The notes under the pieces are model-generated. The model saw only the letters and a list, made by a program, of their open reading frames with translations, was not told the origin of the DNA and did not search any database. The translations under genes were made by a program, and so were the position numbers. From positions 1 to 64,000 of the forward strand of contig CAJNDS010002525.1 in the NCBI GenBank assembly GCA_905221605.1: DNA of 64,000 nucleotides. The letters are read 5' to 3'. Shown piece after piece: positions 40,519-50,553 of this stretch. The first letter of the stretch is position 1. Each line of letters begins with the position of its first letter. This DNA is from Symbiodinium natans (Eukaryota > Sar > Dinophyceae > Suessiales > Symbiodiniaceae).

Positions 40519-40950
40519 TCAAATGGGCTGGCAAGTAGGCTCGGGGGATTTTCGGGTTGAAAGGGTTTTGAGATGCTTTAGGATTGCTTTAGGGGTGATT
40601 GGAGGGGGAGAGAGGGGAGGGGATGGTGTAGAGACTTTGTGACCACAAGGTGCCCCCCGCCACTGTTCATAGAGCCCCCTTTTTTTCGCTTCTTGCTCCA
40701 GCAGCCCCTTAGGTTTAGCAAAGGGAAAACGTTTGGGGTGTAGGAATCTTCGATGCAAGCAAAATAAGCTATATATACCTAAGCTCTGCTTCACAGATTC
40801 GGGTACTTTTGGCATATGCATCACTGTCATTTTTTCGTACCGACTCGACCAAGGGCTGTTGACAACATGAAGGCCGCACGGGTGAAGCAGCATCACATCA
40901 ATCCAAAGAGCGCACCAACAGCTAGGCGCTTCCGCGTGCAAAACATTCAA
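40519..40950 (-). other. Open stretch downstream of the ankyrin gene, probably untranslated
   Basis: An open minus frame (MNVLHAEAPSCWCALWIDVM) overlaps the region just past the stop at 40954. It has no domain and no splice support, so it is more likely 3' flank. Confidence 0.3.
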
Positions 40951-40953
40951 TCT

Positions 40954-41777
40954 TCATGCTGAACTCTTCAGAATCCTTACGACTTCATCCGGGCCCTTCT
41001 TTCTCGCTTTGTCCAATGGAGTCTCGCCATCATTGTCCTTCACCGGAGGCGTTCGCCTCGAGGAGCAGCTTCACCACCTCCACCCGCCTTCCGTACGGAG
41101 CGCGGAAGGTCGCCACATGCAGTGGGGTTTCATTGAAGGTTATGCTAATGGCGTCCACTTCGGCCTTCGCCGCCAAGAGCACCCGGCAGATCTCCACGTG
41201 GCCGTTGCCCGCCGCCGCGTGCAGCGCGCTCCAGCCGCCGCTCCCAACCGTGTTCATCCCTATCGGCCCGGGGGGTTCCGACCGCAGCAGGTGCCGCACG
41301 GCGCCGAGTTTGCCCCGCTTGGCCGCAGTGACGATGTGGAAAGTGCATTCTTTTGCTTCTTTCTCATCCTCCGCTGCCTGGTCTACTACAACGACCGTCA
41401 GTGTGGTGCCAGGCACGATATTTTCTTCTACGAGCATCTTCTCTTCGTTCAGCAGCTCCATGTTGGGACCAATTAAGTTCTTTATCGAAATATCCGCAGT
41501 TTTTGCTGAGCCTCTTCCTTCAGCTGTCGGATGGTCCGGTCTGGCAGCCACAGGCATTCACTGTGTTTGCCGCTCAGCAGAGCCACGACAACCTTCGCAA
41601 CCTCGTCCCCGTCCTTTGCAAGGTGAGGTGTCTTGCCTGGGCCTGGCGAGGCTCTGTCGGGTCGACCTTGCTGGCATCTGTCCTCGCCCCTGCTTGAATC
41701 CTTGCGGCCTCTGGAGATTCTCCAGGCTCCCGGGGCTCCTGAGACTGGCGCGCATGAGCAGAACCGCCACTGCCCAT
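40954..41777 (-). CDS. Ubiquitin-like domain plus ankyrin repeats, intronless, two frameshifts
   Basis: The N-terminal part reads like a dinoflagellate ubiquitin-like domain: VVVALLSGKHSECLWLPDRT, then in a shifted frame IKNLIGPNMELLNEEKMLVE and PGTTLTVVVVDQ. Ankyrin repeats follow (WSALHAAAGNGHVEICRVLL, ETPLHVATFRAPYGRRVEVV), then after a second shift DNDGETPLDKARKKGPDEVV and a TGA at 40954. The first shift lies at the T5 run 41500-41504 (one base short), the second at about 41045 (one base too many). Such proteins are common in Symbiodiniaceae. Unlike its neighbours it has no introns over about 600 bp, which suits a retrocopy. Start at 41777 (MGSGGSAHARQ) is tentative and also needs a frame change. 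Confidence 0.75.
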
Positions 41778-42479
41778 GGTCAGCAGGCTGCCCAGCTCAA
41801 CTCTCGGACTGGCAGCACTCGCGCAGCCATGCAGCTGCTAGGAGTCGACATATGCAGCACTGTCAATGTACAAAATCTATTTCTGCTATGCCCAATCTAG
41901 GGTTTAGGGTGCGGTTCACAAACATGACAGCATTCTCAAACGGTCCAATTTGGAGAGTGCGTCGCAGTTGCACTCTGGGCCTGTGTTCTCCATTGAAACT
42001 AGTTCAGGCTTCCCTGTGGTTGGGGTGCCTGGGCGGGGCTGTACAGGGTCCCAAGCCCCCTAAACCCTAAACCCTAATTGGGGGTAGGGGATGGTGGGAT
42101 GATCCCCACCCCCCTGACAGACCCTACCACTGCCTTGCACGCAGGAAGTTGTATTTCTGGGCTGTTCTGCACTTCGGGGATTCTGCACTTCGGGGACCCT
42201 TTGGAGATCCGTTGTCTATGATAGGAGGATGACTTGCACGAGAACCGACCCAGCAACCCCCCCCCCCCCCCTTACATGTAGAAGTCAGGCCAAGCATGCT
42301 GAACTCAACCTGCAAGACTCGCCATTGCACATACGCACACGCACGTCCACGCAAGACATGTTTCCCCGAAGTGTCAGACGTGTGAGTCATCGACGCGAAA
42401 ATCCCAAAACAAACGCAGCCACAAGCAACCTCGACCCACCTGAGCCCACTCTCTGAACCCCTTGTGGTTTAGGGCTTAG

Positions 42480-44442
42480 GGCTTGTTTCTTCCAGCCACC
42501 ATCGGAAGAAGCGTTCGTCGCAGACATCTCCACCTGACGAAGTCAGGTCTTCCTCAGGACTCCCCGCCACCCAGCCAGGTAAGTACGATGGTGGCCCCCG
42601 AATGGTCGTCGTTCGATACCCTCCCTCATGGAGGGCCTTTTCAGCCTTGGCTGTTTTGTAGTCGGTCTCGTAGACCTGCCTGAGTTGCGCAGGCTCCGCG
42701 TCGGGGCTTGGAACTTTTGCAACCCTCGGGCAGAGTAAAGTTAGACTTGCCATGGTTTTCAGTACTGAGCTAGTCTAGGAACACAATTCTTCGCCTAAAC
42801 CTTGGCCGCAGCCCTTCCTCCGAGCTGCACAAGCACACAGCCCACTCGCCTGGCGCGCAGGAGGCCCAAACCCCCCTGCAGGATGGAGGCCTCCGCAGAG
42901 TTTGCAAAGATGGTGAGGGCGTCCACCCACTGAAAGCCCGCCTTCTCCACCTCCTTGACTAAGGTGACTTAGGCCCTGTTTCATGAGGGTCTGGGCGGAC
43001 ACTGTGCGGAGGTAGGGCTGCTTCAAAACAGGAGCAAGACATGTAGATGCCCTAAACCGTAAATTTTGAACCCTAAACCCTAAACCCTAAACCCTAAACC
43101 CTAAACCCTAAGCCCTAAGCCCTAAGCCCTAAGCCCTAAACCCTAAACCCTAAACCCTACTTGAAGGTTCATGGTACTTACTAACCAATTATAACTGGGC
43201 TTATAACCCTACTTATAATTGGGATAACCCCTATAAGGCCCTTTAGGGGTATTATAAGTAGGGATATAAGTACAGTTATAACTGGTTAGTAAGTACCATG
43301 AACCTTCAAGTAAACCCTAAACCCTAAACCCTAAACCCTAAACCCTAAACCCTAAACCCTAAACCCTAAACCCTCTAGGCCCAGCTTCGTCATCCAGGGT
43401 GGAGCCTTGGAAGGTCGCGGACACATTTCGCGCCCGGTTGAAGGGGTCGTTGTTCTTCGGATCTGGCACGAAGCCAGCGAAGGTCACCACGCCATGCTGC
43501 AACGACCCGCCTGACCCCAGGGCTTTTTGACGTTAATAAGAAGCCCTAAATTTAGGGTTTGGAACGTTAAAAATTTAGGGTTTTTGAACATTAAAACACC
43601 AAAATTTCGGGTTGTTGAACGTTAAAACACAGAAAAATGGGTTTTTTTTGACGTGCAAAAACCCCTCCATGCGCCTGACCCCAGGGCCAGGCTGCTGGCC
43701 AGTATCTGTGTCCTGTTGGACGCATCGATCTCAGAGGTCAGCAGGCCGTTGATGCGGAAGGTCTCCGCCATCCTTTCAGCCTGGCCAGGGTGCGCCTCAA
43801 CCGCCAGGCCATGAAGGCGTCCTTTCCTTACTGCTGGTGAGTGGGGGATGGGGGAATACAGGGTGCCCTCTGTAATCCCTTAAAGGGTATATATATATAT
43901 GTATATATGTATATATACATAGGGCCCTAATTCCCTATATAATCCCTTAAAGGGTGTATATAGGGTCCCCATAATTCCCTTAAAGGGTATACATAGGGGC
44001 CCTACAAGTACTTCCCTCCTTCCCTGCTAATGAGCATTAAGTTTCAGTATGAAGGCCGCCGCCATCATGCAGTCCCCCAGTGCCGCCCCCACATCAACAT
44101 AGCGGAGTGGCCGCTTCGCAACCTTGGGGGCGGCCCAGTGACCATCTTATATGAAGGGTTAACCCTAAACCCTAAACCCTAAACCCTAAACCCTAAACCC
44201 TAAACCCTAAACCCTAAACCCTAAACCCTAAACCCTAAACCCTAAACCCTAAACCCTGAACCCTAAAAGGGAACATAAGGGGGACCTTCAACTTGAACCA
44301 ACAAAATGGAAAAGGGTAACCACTGGGCTACCAAGCAACAGCACGGCCGACGTCCGAAAGCCTCTGAAGCATCACGATGACCGATTCATGGCAAGTGATC
44401 CCGCAGTTGCGGATCCTATCGCTGAGATATGCACGCCCAGAC
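42480..44442 (-). CDS. FkbM-like SAM-dependent methyltransferase
   Basis: Exons: 44340-44442, 44046-44122, 43675-43826, about 43385-43510, about 42790-42972 and possibly about 42480-42735. The first four join in frame. The second exon has RPLRYVDVGAALGD, matching the SAM-binding VDVGANIGD motif; the third has GLAVEAHPGQAERMAETFRI and SSLALGSG, like the AxEPxP strand and following segment of FkbM enzymes. The exon at 42790 (WVDALTIFANSAEASILQGG) sits where FkbM proteins have KIDTEGxExxVLxG, but the key Lys, Asp and Gly are changed, so activity is doubtful. The 42735 piece (VYETDYKTAKAEKALHEGGY) resembles the C-terminus. Upstream exons unknown; 44850-44985 is a candidate. Confidence 0.7.
43160..43310. 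mobile_element. Family E element inserted in a telomere-like array
   Basis: Terminal inverted repeats of 37 bp with one mismatch, starting CTTGAAGGTTCATGGTACTT. Flanks are AAACCCTA on the left and TAAACCC on the right, so the array is interrupted with a TA duplication. A youngest-looking copy of its family. Confidence 0.92.
43508..43687 (-). repeat. Intron bounded by 16-bp direct duplication
   Basis: CGCCTGACCCCAGGGC occurs at 43508-43523 and 43672-43687. In the gene sense each copy holds TCAG|GC, so a 164-bp GC-AG intron (43511-43674) removes one copy and the insert. The insert consists of TTTTAACGTTCAAAAACCC-type repeats of about 28 bp with inverted ends ACGTCAAAAA. Confidence 0.92.
43827..44045 (-). 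mobile_element. Introner of another family (H), target duplication GAAA
   Basis: Sense: ATACT|GAAA CTTAATGCTCATTAGCAGG ... CACTCACCAGCAGTAAG|GAAAGG. Inverted ends CTTAMTGCT, perfect 4-bp duplication, GA donor. The interior has CCCTTTAAGGG-type palindromes and (TA)n. The join FILKGRLHGLAVE is in frame. Confidence 0.88.
44123..44339 (-). mobile_element. Family A introner carrying a TTTAGGG array, target duplication GTTG
   Basis: Sense: GTGCT|GTTG CTTGGTAGCCCAGTGG ... GGGCCGCCCCCAAG|GTTGCG. The array (44160-44270) sits inside the element. The join VGRAVAKRPLRYVDVG is in frame. Confidence 0.92.
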
Positions 44443-44849
44443 CTGGCTTCAGGGTTATTTAGGGTTTAGGGTTTAGGCTTTTCAGGCTGAGTTTCAGCAG
44501 CCGTGGAGAGAATACTCATTGCTGGTATCCCCCGAGATGTCACCTCATTTATACACGAACCGATATGTATACAAGGAACAGTCAAGGCAGTTGGGTTCAG
44601 CATGTGACTGTTATCGGTGAGGGCACATATGGTAATATGGCGCCTTGACTGGCTGGTTTAGGGTTTAGGGCTGCTTGTTGAATGAACATAAAGGGTGCAG
44701 CGGGCTTGTGGACTGGCTTGCTGCTTCGTCTGGATGAGCAACAGAATCCGAACACAGAACACATGTACGGGTTTGGGGTTTGGGGTTTGGGGTTTAGGGA
44801 ATAGGGCTAACCCTAAACCCTAAACCCCAAACCCTATAGGGTTTAGGAG

Positions 44850-44985
44850 GGCTCTTGCTCATAACGGGAGCTGCGCGGCTGGATGCGGAACACGCTGAGG
44901 GCACTCCCCGAGCTGCTATTGGGCGTCAGCTGCGCAGCGGAAGCGGCTTGGCCTGCCCTGGTCGCGGCGTCGATGCCCCAGTACC
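44850..44985 (-). CDS. Exon of an unknown protein
   Basis: RYWGIDAATRAGQAASAAQL then TPNSSSGSALSVFRIQPRSS. Bounded by TTTAGGG arrays.  Could be an N-terminal exon of the methyltransferase gene. Confidence 0.45.
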
Positions 44986-45013
44986 TTGAAGGGCTTAGGG
45001 GTTTGGAGCTGAG

Positions 45014-45110
45014 GGTTTAGGGTTTAGGGTTTAGGGTTTAGGGTTTAGGGTTTAGGGTTTAGGGTTTAGGGTTTAGGGTTTAGGGTTTAGGGTTTAGGTT
45101 TAGGGTTTAG
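45014..45110. repeat. Interstitial TTTAGGG array
   Basis: About 13 units with one short unit. From 45110 to 45250 nothing was recognised. Confidence 0.95.
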
Positions 45111-45252
45111 GGGTGTATTACTACTGTTGTGAGTAGTATGGCTTGCTATAGCTTATTCTTAATTTAATTCTTATCCATCATTGTCTTGTGAACTCTTAAC
45201 TAGCATTGTGGTGATTATCCTTCCTGATCGTTTTCTTTATTCTTGATTCTTT

Positions 45253-46942
45253 TCAGTATTCATGGATCTCTGAAAGGGTTGTTGTATAAAAGCTCCTGGT
45301 CAACATGCTCCCTTCCCGCCGCCTGGTGCAGTGCCTGGCCCTGCAAGACGAGGTGGCCAGCGTCCCCGGAACCATTGCAGGCAAACCTCGGATGGCCCTT
45401 AGAAGACCCTCTGAGAGAGTATTCCTAAATATGACCCTCTTTGTCAGACCCTCTGAGAAATTTTCCTAAATATGACCCTCTTAAGCCCAAGAAGGAAGAA
45501 ATACATAAAATGTCCCAAAAGCCTACCTAGAGACAGAGGAGGATGCCATCGGGCAGCAGAAAGTCATCGAGTCGGCGGAAGAGTTCCGGTGCCTGGGGAT
45601 CTGCGAGCAGCAAGGCGACGGCATCCCAGGCGTTGAAGCCCACGGACAGGGCCGCGCGCGACCAGCCCCGTAGCAAGTCTTCCACAGTGGCTGCGGCTGC
45701 GACTCTCTCCTGCCAGGAGGCGCTCAGAAGGCTCTCTTCGAAGACCTCCACTGCGGCGAGGAGCACTTCAGATACCTCCGAGGCTGTGCGCCGCTGGTCG
45801 TCCGCCAACATGGGGTGCAGGGCCGAAGAGAGGTTCTGCGACATCCCCCGCTTTTGGAGATAGGCCAGGAAGGCTTTGGACAAGCGCTCCAGCAGGCCGA
45901 AGGTGTTCCAGCCTGCCGAATGCACCGCGGACCAGCTGGGCCCGTGGTTCAAGAGAAGGTCGCTGAAGAGAGACGTGCCTCTGTAGCCTTGGTAGTCTAG
46001 TAAACGTACTACAATAAGGGCACCCTTTTTTGGAGTTGTTTAGGGTTTAGGGTTTAGGGTTTAGGGTTTAGGGTTTAGGGTTTAGGGTTTAGGGTTTAGG
46101 GTTTAGGGTTTAGGGTTTAGGGTTTTGGAGTTGTTTACTTCATTATAAGGGAACCCATAACCGAAACAAAAGGGCATAAAAGGGTATCAAGGGGGATACC
46201 AAGCAGCTGAATAACATCGCTACCGGGCTGTGCATGCCCGATGCGGCTCCGAAGTTTCGTGCCCAGTCCTCACCCGCCCCTTCCTCGAACATGAACTTCT
46301 CCACCTTAAGGTCGCCCCAGTAACCATGTTCTAGTAGGGGTACCTATTTTCTTTTCTTTATTAGTTGTTATTTATTTATTATATATGTTTTTTTTGGTGG
46401 GGGGGGGGGGTTTGGTTCCTTTCATGATAAGGGACGCCCATTACCCCCCCCCCCCCCCCCCCAAAAAAAAAAAAATAGACATAATAAATTAGATAAACAA
46501 AAGAGATACACATATGTATATAATAAGGTACTCCACTGGGCTACCCCAAGCCACCGTGAGGAGCTCCATCGTCCAGCGGGCGGCGGGACAGGCATCCTGG
46601 GTCATCAAGTCCAAGAACTTCTCGCTGGAGATGTCGCCAGACCTGGGGCGTAGGCTTGGCAATTTTGGGGCCCTACAACAAACCAAGCTCTTCCCTCTTT
46701 TTTGTTGTATTTGGCTTTGTAAGGATCATGTGGGGGATTAAGGGTAAGAAAAGAAGTAGAAACAAAAAACCCTAAACCCTAAACCCTAAACCCTGAACCC
46801 TGAACCCTAAACCCTAAACCCTAAAAATATGCTCAAACCTGCCCCTGAGACAGGATGACGTGAAAGAGCCAGCTGTGCTTGAGCTTGTTGCCAATCTGCC
46901 CCTTGAGCCGCTTCGTGACGTCCACCTGCTCTGCCGGCTGTC
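45253..46942 (-). CDS. Unknown helical protein, five exons joined in frame
   Basis: Exons: about 46852-46942, 46555-46642, 46208-46304, 45535-45987 and about 45253-45386. The last four join in frame across introns that are family A, A and F elements. Text includes DVTKRLKGQIGNKLKHSWLF, SGDISSEKFLDLMTQDACPA, VEKFMFEEGAGEDWARNFGA, SYRGTSLFSDLLLNHGPSWS, KAFLAYLQKRG, EVSEVLLAAVEVFEESLL and FNAWDAVALLLADPQAPEL. Mostly helical, slightly like ankyrin or HEAT units, but no family could be named. The junction between the first two exons and the true C-terminus are not resolved. Exon 47245-47340 may be an upstream part. Confidence 0.75.
45387..45534 (-). mobile_element. Family F introner with internal duplication
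   Basis: Sense: CTCCTCT|GTCT CTAGGTAGGC ... GGGCCATCCGAG|GTTTGCC. Target duplication GTCT/GTTT (3 of 4). AGACCCTCTGAGA followed by CCTAAATATGACCCTCTT is present twice, so an internal segment of about 55 bp is duplicated. Confidence 0.82.
45988..46207 (-). mobile_element. Family A introner split by a TTTAGGG array with 15-bp duplication
   Basis: Sense donor TATTCA|GCTG before CTTGGTATCCC, acceptor CTACCAAG|GCTA (3 of 4 match). Inside, TTTTGGAGTTGTTTA occurs at 46028-46042 and 46123-46137 around about 80 bp of TTTAGGG. The join LFSYRGTSLFSDL is in frame. Confidence 0.92.
46305..46554 (-). mobile_element. Family A introner with poly-G/poly-C insert, target duplication GTGG
   Basis: Sense: CTCACG|GTGG CTTGGGGTAGCCCAGTGG ... 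GTTACTGGGGCGACCTTAAG|GTGGAG. Perfect 4-bp duplication, GT donor. Interior has a run of 14 G, CATGATAAGG, 18 C and 13 A. The join ELLTVEKFMFEE is in frame. Confidence 0.92.
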
Positions 46943-46949
46943 CTGGCGG

Positions 46950-47035
46950 TTTGGGGTTTAGGGTTTAGGGTTTTAGGGTTATAGGGTTATAGGGTTATAG
47001 GGTTATAGGGTTATAGGGTTGTAGGGTTATAGGGT
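46950..47035. repeat. TTATAGGG variant array
   Basis: Eight units of the 8-bp TTATAGGG after ordinary TTTAGGG. A length variant amplified in place. Confidence 0.9.
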
Positions 47036-47244
47036 TTCGGGACGAGGTTTTCCCCATGGTCTGGGCGTAGGTAGGCCCGAGCCCAAACGCAAAAGTCAAT
47101 AATTCTGAGCTACATTGGGAGGTTCCCCCTTTACCTAACAGTCCTTCACAGGAAAAAATATCCCTTACTATACTCCCGATTAAGGACTGCTAGTATAGGA
47201 GACAACATCCATTATTAATTATTATGACTTACAGAGTTCCTGGG

Positions 47245-47340
47245 CAGCTCCATGCAGGTGATGTGCGTGGCCGCCTGCCGACCAAGGCCCGGATCAAGAG
47301 AAAGAAGCTCAGCCGAAGCGACATGGCTGTCAAGGCTCAT
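47245..47340 (-). CDS. Exon of an unknown protein
   Basis: DSHVASAELLSLDPGLGRQA then ATHITCMELPRN. Upstream on the strand from the gene at 45253-46942 and possibly part of it. Confidence 0.45.
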
Positions 47341-48169
47341 AGGGCCTAGAGGGTACGCAGGGTATATAGGGCATATAGGGCATGCCGAATATGTAGGATT
47401 CTTATGGCTAGTAAGGAGCGAAGCTTATCAAGGAGGGTGTGGGCGCGGGTTCGCCTACTCATGGAGTGAGGGCTTTCTCTTGAAAGGGAACTCGCTGTAT
47501 GGAAGCGTAGAAGGTGCTAGGGTCAGCTAGAGTCAGCCGCGGGTTATGTTCTTCAACCCTAAACCCCAAACCCCAAACCCCAAACCCCAAACCCTAAACC
47601 CGAATTCCAAAACCCTAAACCCTAAACCCTAAACCCTCAACCGTTCAGGGTACAATAATGTGTTTATTCTCTTGGGTTTTATATGAACAAAAAGAAAGAA
47701 TCCCAAGGGGGATACAGGTCCAGAGGCGCTCCCCCAAAGGCATCCTTGCAGGCCGAGCCAAACGGCTGCCCGAGCAGGCACTGGGATTTCGGTAAAGGAT
47801 AGTGTAGAAACCCTAAACCCTAAACCCTAAACCCTAAACCCTAAACCCTAAACCTCTAGGTAGCAGCTGGCCGCGGATGAGAGCCGCAAGTTGCAAGCTT
47901 GACAGTTCAGCCTTTAGGGTTTTGGGTTCATAGGGTATATAGGGTATGTATGGTCGGTTTAGGGTTTAGGGTTTAGGGTTTAGGGTTTAGGGTTTAGGGT
48001 TTAGGGTTTCGGGTTTAGGGTTTAGGGTTCATAGGGTATGTAGGATATGCAGGCTTCATAGTATGCGTGGTATATAGGGTACGTACATGGAATACAGGGT
48101 TTTCACGGGTTCTAGAGTTTTGAGGGAATACAGGGCTTCGGGTTTAGGCTTAGGGTTTAGGGTGAATAG

Positions 48170-48310
48170 ACACCCGGGTTGTGCGTAGTCTTCCTGCGCC
48201 ATGCTTGTGCTCTGCACACCGCCATCTCTTCCATGAGAGCTCCTGGTACTTGATGGCGCGCTCGCGGTGCAATTTGTGCTCACTACTCGGCAAATTGCTC
48301 CATCTACCGT
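48170..48310 (-). CDS. Possible exon, frame undecided
   Basis: Two open frames: EHKLHRERAIKYQELSWKRW with RCAEHKHGAGRLRTTRV, or TELEYTVDGAICRVVSTNCT. The first looks more protein-like. Confidence 0.3.
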
Positions 48311-48599
48311 GTATTCAAGTTCGGTCAAGGTTGTGGGGTCCTGCCGGTCTTGGGATGTGATTTAGGGGTTTAGGGGTGTAGGTGTTTTGGGGCGTTGCAG
48401 AGGCTCAACCCTTAAATTACCTACCGTGTACCATCGTTGATGCTTGCAAGCTTTCCATGTTAAACCCTAAACCATGAACCCTACACCCTAAACGCATAAC
48501 CCTAAACCCTAAACCCGAAACCCTAAACGCAAAACCCTAAACCCTAAACCCTAAACCCTAAACCCTAAACCCTAAGCCCTAAGCCCTAAGCCCTAAACC

Positions 48600-48680
48600 G
48601 CTTCAAGGCGAGAGGCCGGGCTGCGGAGCACCGTGGAGCTGGATGGGAAGGTGTCTGGAGGGAAAACGATGACCTGTCAG
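48600..48680 (+). CDS. Plus-strand exon, unknown
   Basis: REAGLRSTVELDGKVSGGKT then MTCQK, between CCCTAAA arrays. A second plus-strand piece KELAEMSLVSEMRKK at about 48945-49000 lies between a family B (48830-48945) and a family E (49022-49122) element, so both may belong to one plus-strand gene. Confidence 0.4.
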
Positions 48681-49239
48681 AAGTACCCTAAACCCTAGAC
48701 CCTAAACCCGAAACCCGAAACCGTCGTTATGGCTGCACTTTGCAGGGTAGCTATATATACATTTAATGTTTAGCTGCCTTATTAAGCTAAGGATCTAAAA
48801 TTGCAGTAAAGCACCACAGAGTATGGCATGTACTTGGGCCTTAAAGAGGCTTAGGGTTTAATTAGGGTTTTAGGGTTCCTATATAGGAGCCTTAGGGCCA
48901 AGTATTAAGTGCTTATACATAGGTACATGGATCTTCAAGGAAAGGAGCTTGCGGAAATGTCCCTTGTCTCGGAGATGCGAAAGAAGTAGCTCCCTGTTGA
49001 TAACTGCAGGGACTGGGACAGCTCGGAGGTTCATGGTAGTTAGTAAGCCATTCATAACTGTACCTACAACCCAATTATAGCCCCATTGGGGTACTTAAGG
49101 GGCTGATGACTACACTCCAAGTAAACCTAGGTTGTCCCCCGGGCGGAAGTCACCTGCGGCTCACTAATCCAAAGTTCCCACTGATCAAAAAGATCCCAGT
49201 TGCTGCGTACCCTGGGCCAGAAAGGTTTAACCTTTCAAC

Positions 49240-49420
49240 TATGGTAGGGATATATGAAGTAGGGTTTATATTACTGTTCTTGGTGAGTGTATATAAGGTT
49301 CCCTTCTAATATTGGTGAGTGTATATATTGGGTGTCCTTTTGGGGATACAAGAAATATATACCCTGCTTCATATATGCCCCAAAAGTTTAAAGGCTACCT
49401 ACTCAGCTACTAAGAGGTTC
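49240..49420. repeat. Inverted-repeat element (family G) fused to a D end
   Basis: ATATATGAAGTAGGGTTTAT on the left pairs with ATACCCTGCTTCATATAT on the right. A relative with the same ends and TTGGTGAGTGTATA-type interior is at about 61420-61680. The right side continues into CTACTCAGCTACTAAG of family D. Confidence 0.6.
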
Positions 49421-49914
49421 ACAGAACTTCACAGGCCGTGTCATCGTGCAGCCCGCGCCCTCTTGCGACCCACCACGCCGCAGAGCCCAGTGTCACACAG
49501 CCGCTTGCACTTCCTGAGAGAGGGTTTAGGGTTTAGGGTTTAGGGTTTAGGGTTTAGGGTTTAGGGCTTAGGGTTTAGGGTTTAGAACTTGCAAAACGAG
49601 AGAGCTCCCCTAAAACAACGCACCCCAGGACCGAAAGAGACACACAGCAGGTACATGCTCCCATGCCCCCAAAAATGTGACGGCTAGGAATCCCTCATAA
49701 GGATATATATGTCTTATATATATATATATGTAGATGAAAATAAAGAGAAGCTCAGTGGAATATAGATATAGCCTCCCCGAAAAGCCTAAACGTCCCCCCC
49801 AAGACCCGAAATTTACGCAGCAGCCAGCCCTGCGCCCTGATCTGATTGTTTGAAGGTCAGGCCTTTTAAGGGGCGTTCAGGGTTTCTACCCTGAACACCT
49901 AGAACAGGATTGAG

Positions 49915-50030
49915 GAGGGATCTAGGGAGGTCGAGGCAGTTGAGCCTGCTACAGGAAAGGATGCTGAGGCGAACTGACTCTGAACTCCACAACTTGGATT
50001 ACTATAGTACTGTAAGTCGCCAACCTTGCC
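49915..50030 (+). CDS. Possible plus-strand exon with canonical donor
   Basis: LSLLQERMLRRTDSELHNLD then YYST before GTAAGTCGCC, a textbook donor. Another frame gives an acidic peptide (RIEEGSREVEAVEPATGKDA). Unknown. Confidence 0.3.
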
Positions 50031-50159
50031 CGAGACGTCTCCTGCCTTGTCTCCTAAAGTTGAGCATGAATCGCTCTAAAACCCTAAGCCCGAAACCCTG
50101 AACCCGATTCCCTAAACCCATAAATCCGAAGAAAGCTCACGGACTCCTGGGGGGAGGTT

Positions 50160-50430
50160 GGGGGGGGGGGTGTTGGTGCACATTTGGGGGAGCGTGGCTT
50201 GCCCCGAAGTGGAGATGAGTGTCGACACATCTCGGTGAAGAGAGTTCCTTAGTAGCCCAGTAACCACATATTAATGGTTACAATAAGGGCTCCCATTTTC
50301 TTTGGTTGGTTACTTTATAAGGGAAACCAGAACCAAAAAAAAAAAAAAAGGGGTAAAGGGTACCATTGGGCTACCAAGTTTCACAATGTGCAGACCCTCC
50401 CGGCCGCACAGCGTCCTGGGCACAGATGGG
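50160..50430 (-). CDS. Two exons joined across a family A introner
   Basis: Sense: exon about 50384-50428 (DAVRPGGSAHC) ends ATTGT|GAAA CTTGGTAGCCC and the next exon begins CTACTAAG|GAACTC (50165-50248, ELSSPRCVDTHLHFGASHAP). Duplication GAAA/GAAC, 3 of 4. GA donor. The element is 50249-50383. Protein unknown. Confidence 0.55.
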
Positions 50431-50449
50431 TAAGGAAACTCCAATTGTA

Positions 50450-50553
50450 GGGTTTAGGGTTTAGGGTTTAGGGTTTAGGGTTTAGGGTCTAGGGTCTAGG
50501 GTCTAGGGTTTAGGGTTTAGGGTTTGGGGTTTGGGGTTTGGGGTTTAGGGTGA
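50450..50553. repeat. Array with TTTAGGG, TCTAGGG and TTTGGGG blocks
   Basis: Three consecutive TCTAGGG units and three TTTGGGG units lie inside ordinary TTTAGGG, again block-wise variants. Confidence 0.9.

Noticed and set aside
45285-45386. Alternative exon frame FACNGSGDAGHLVLQ
   Set aside because: It does not fit the phase given by the F introner junction, which selects the frame CLPAMVPGTLATSSC.
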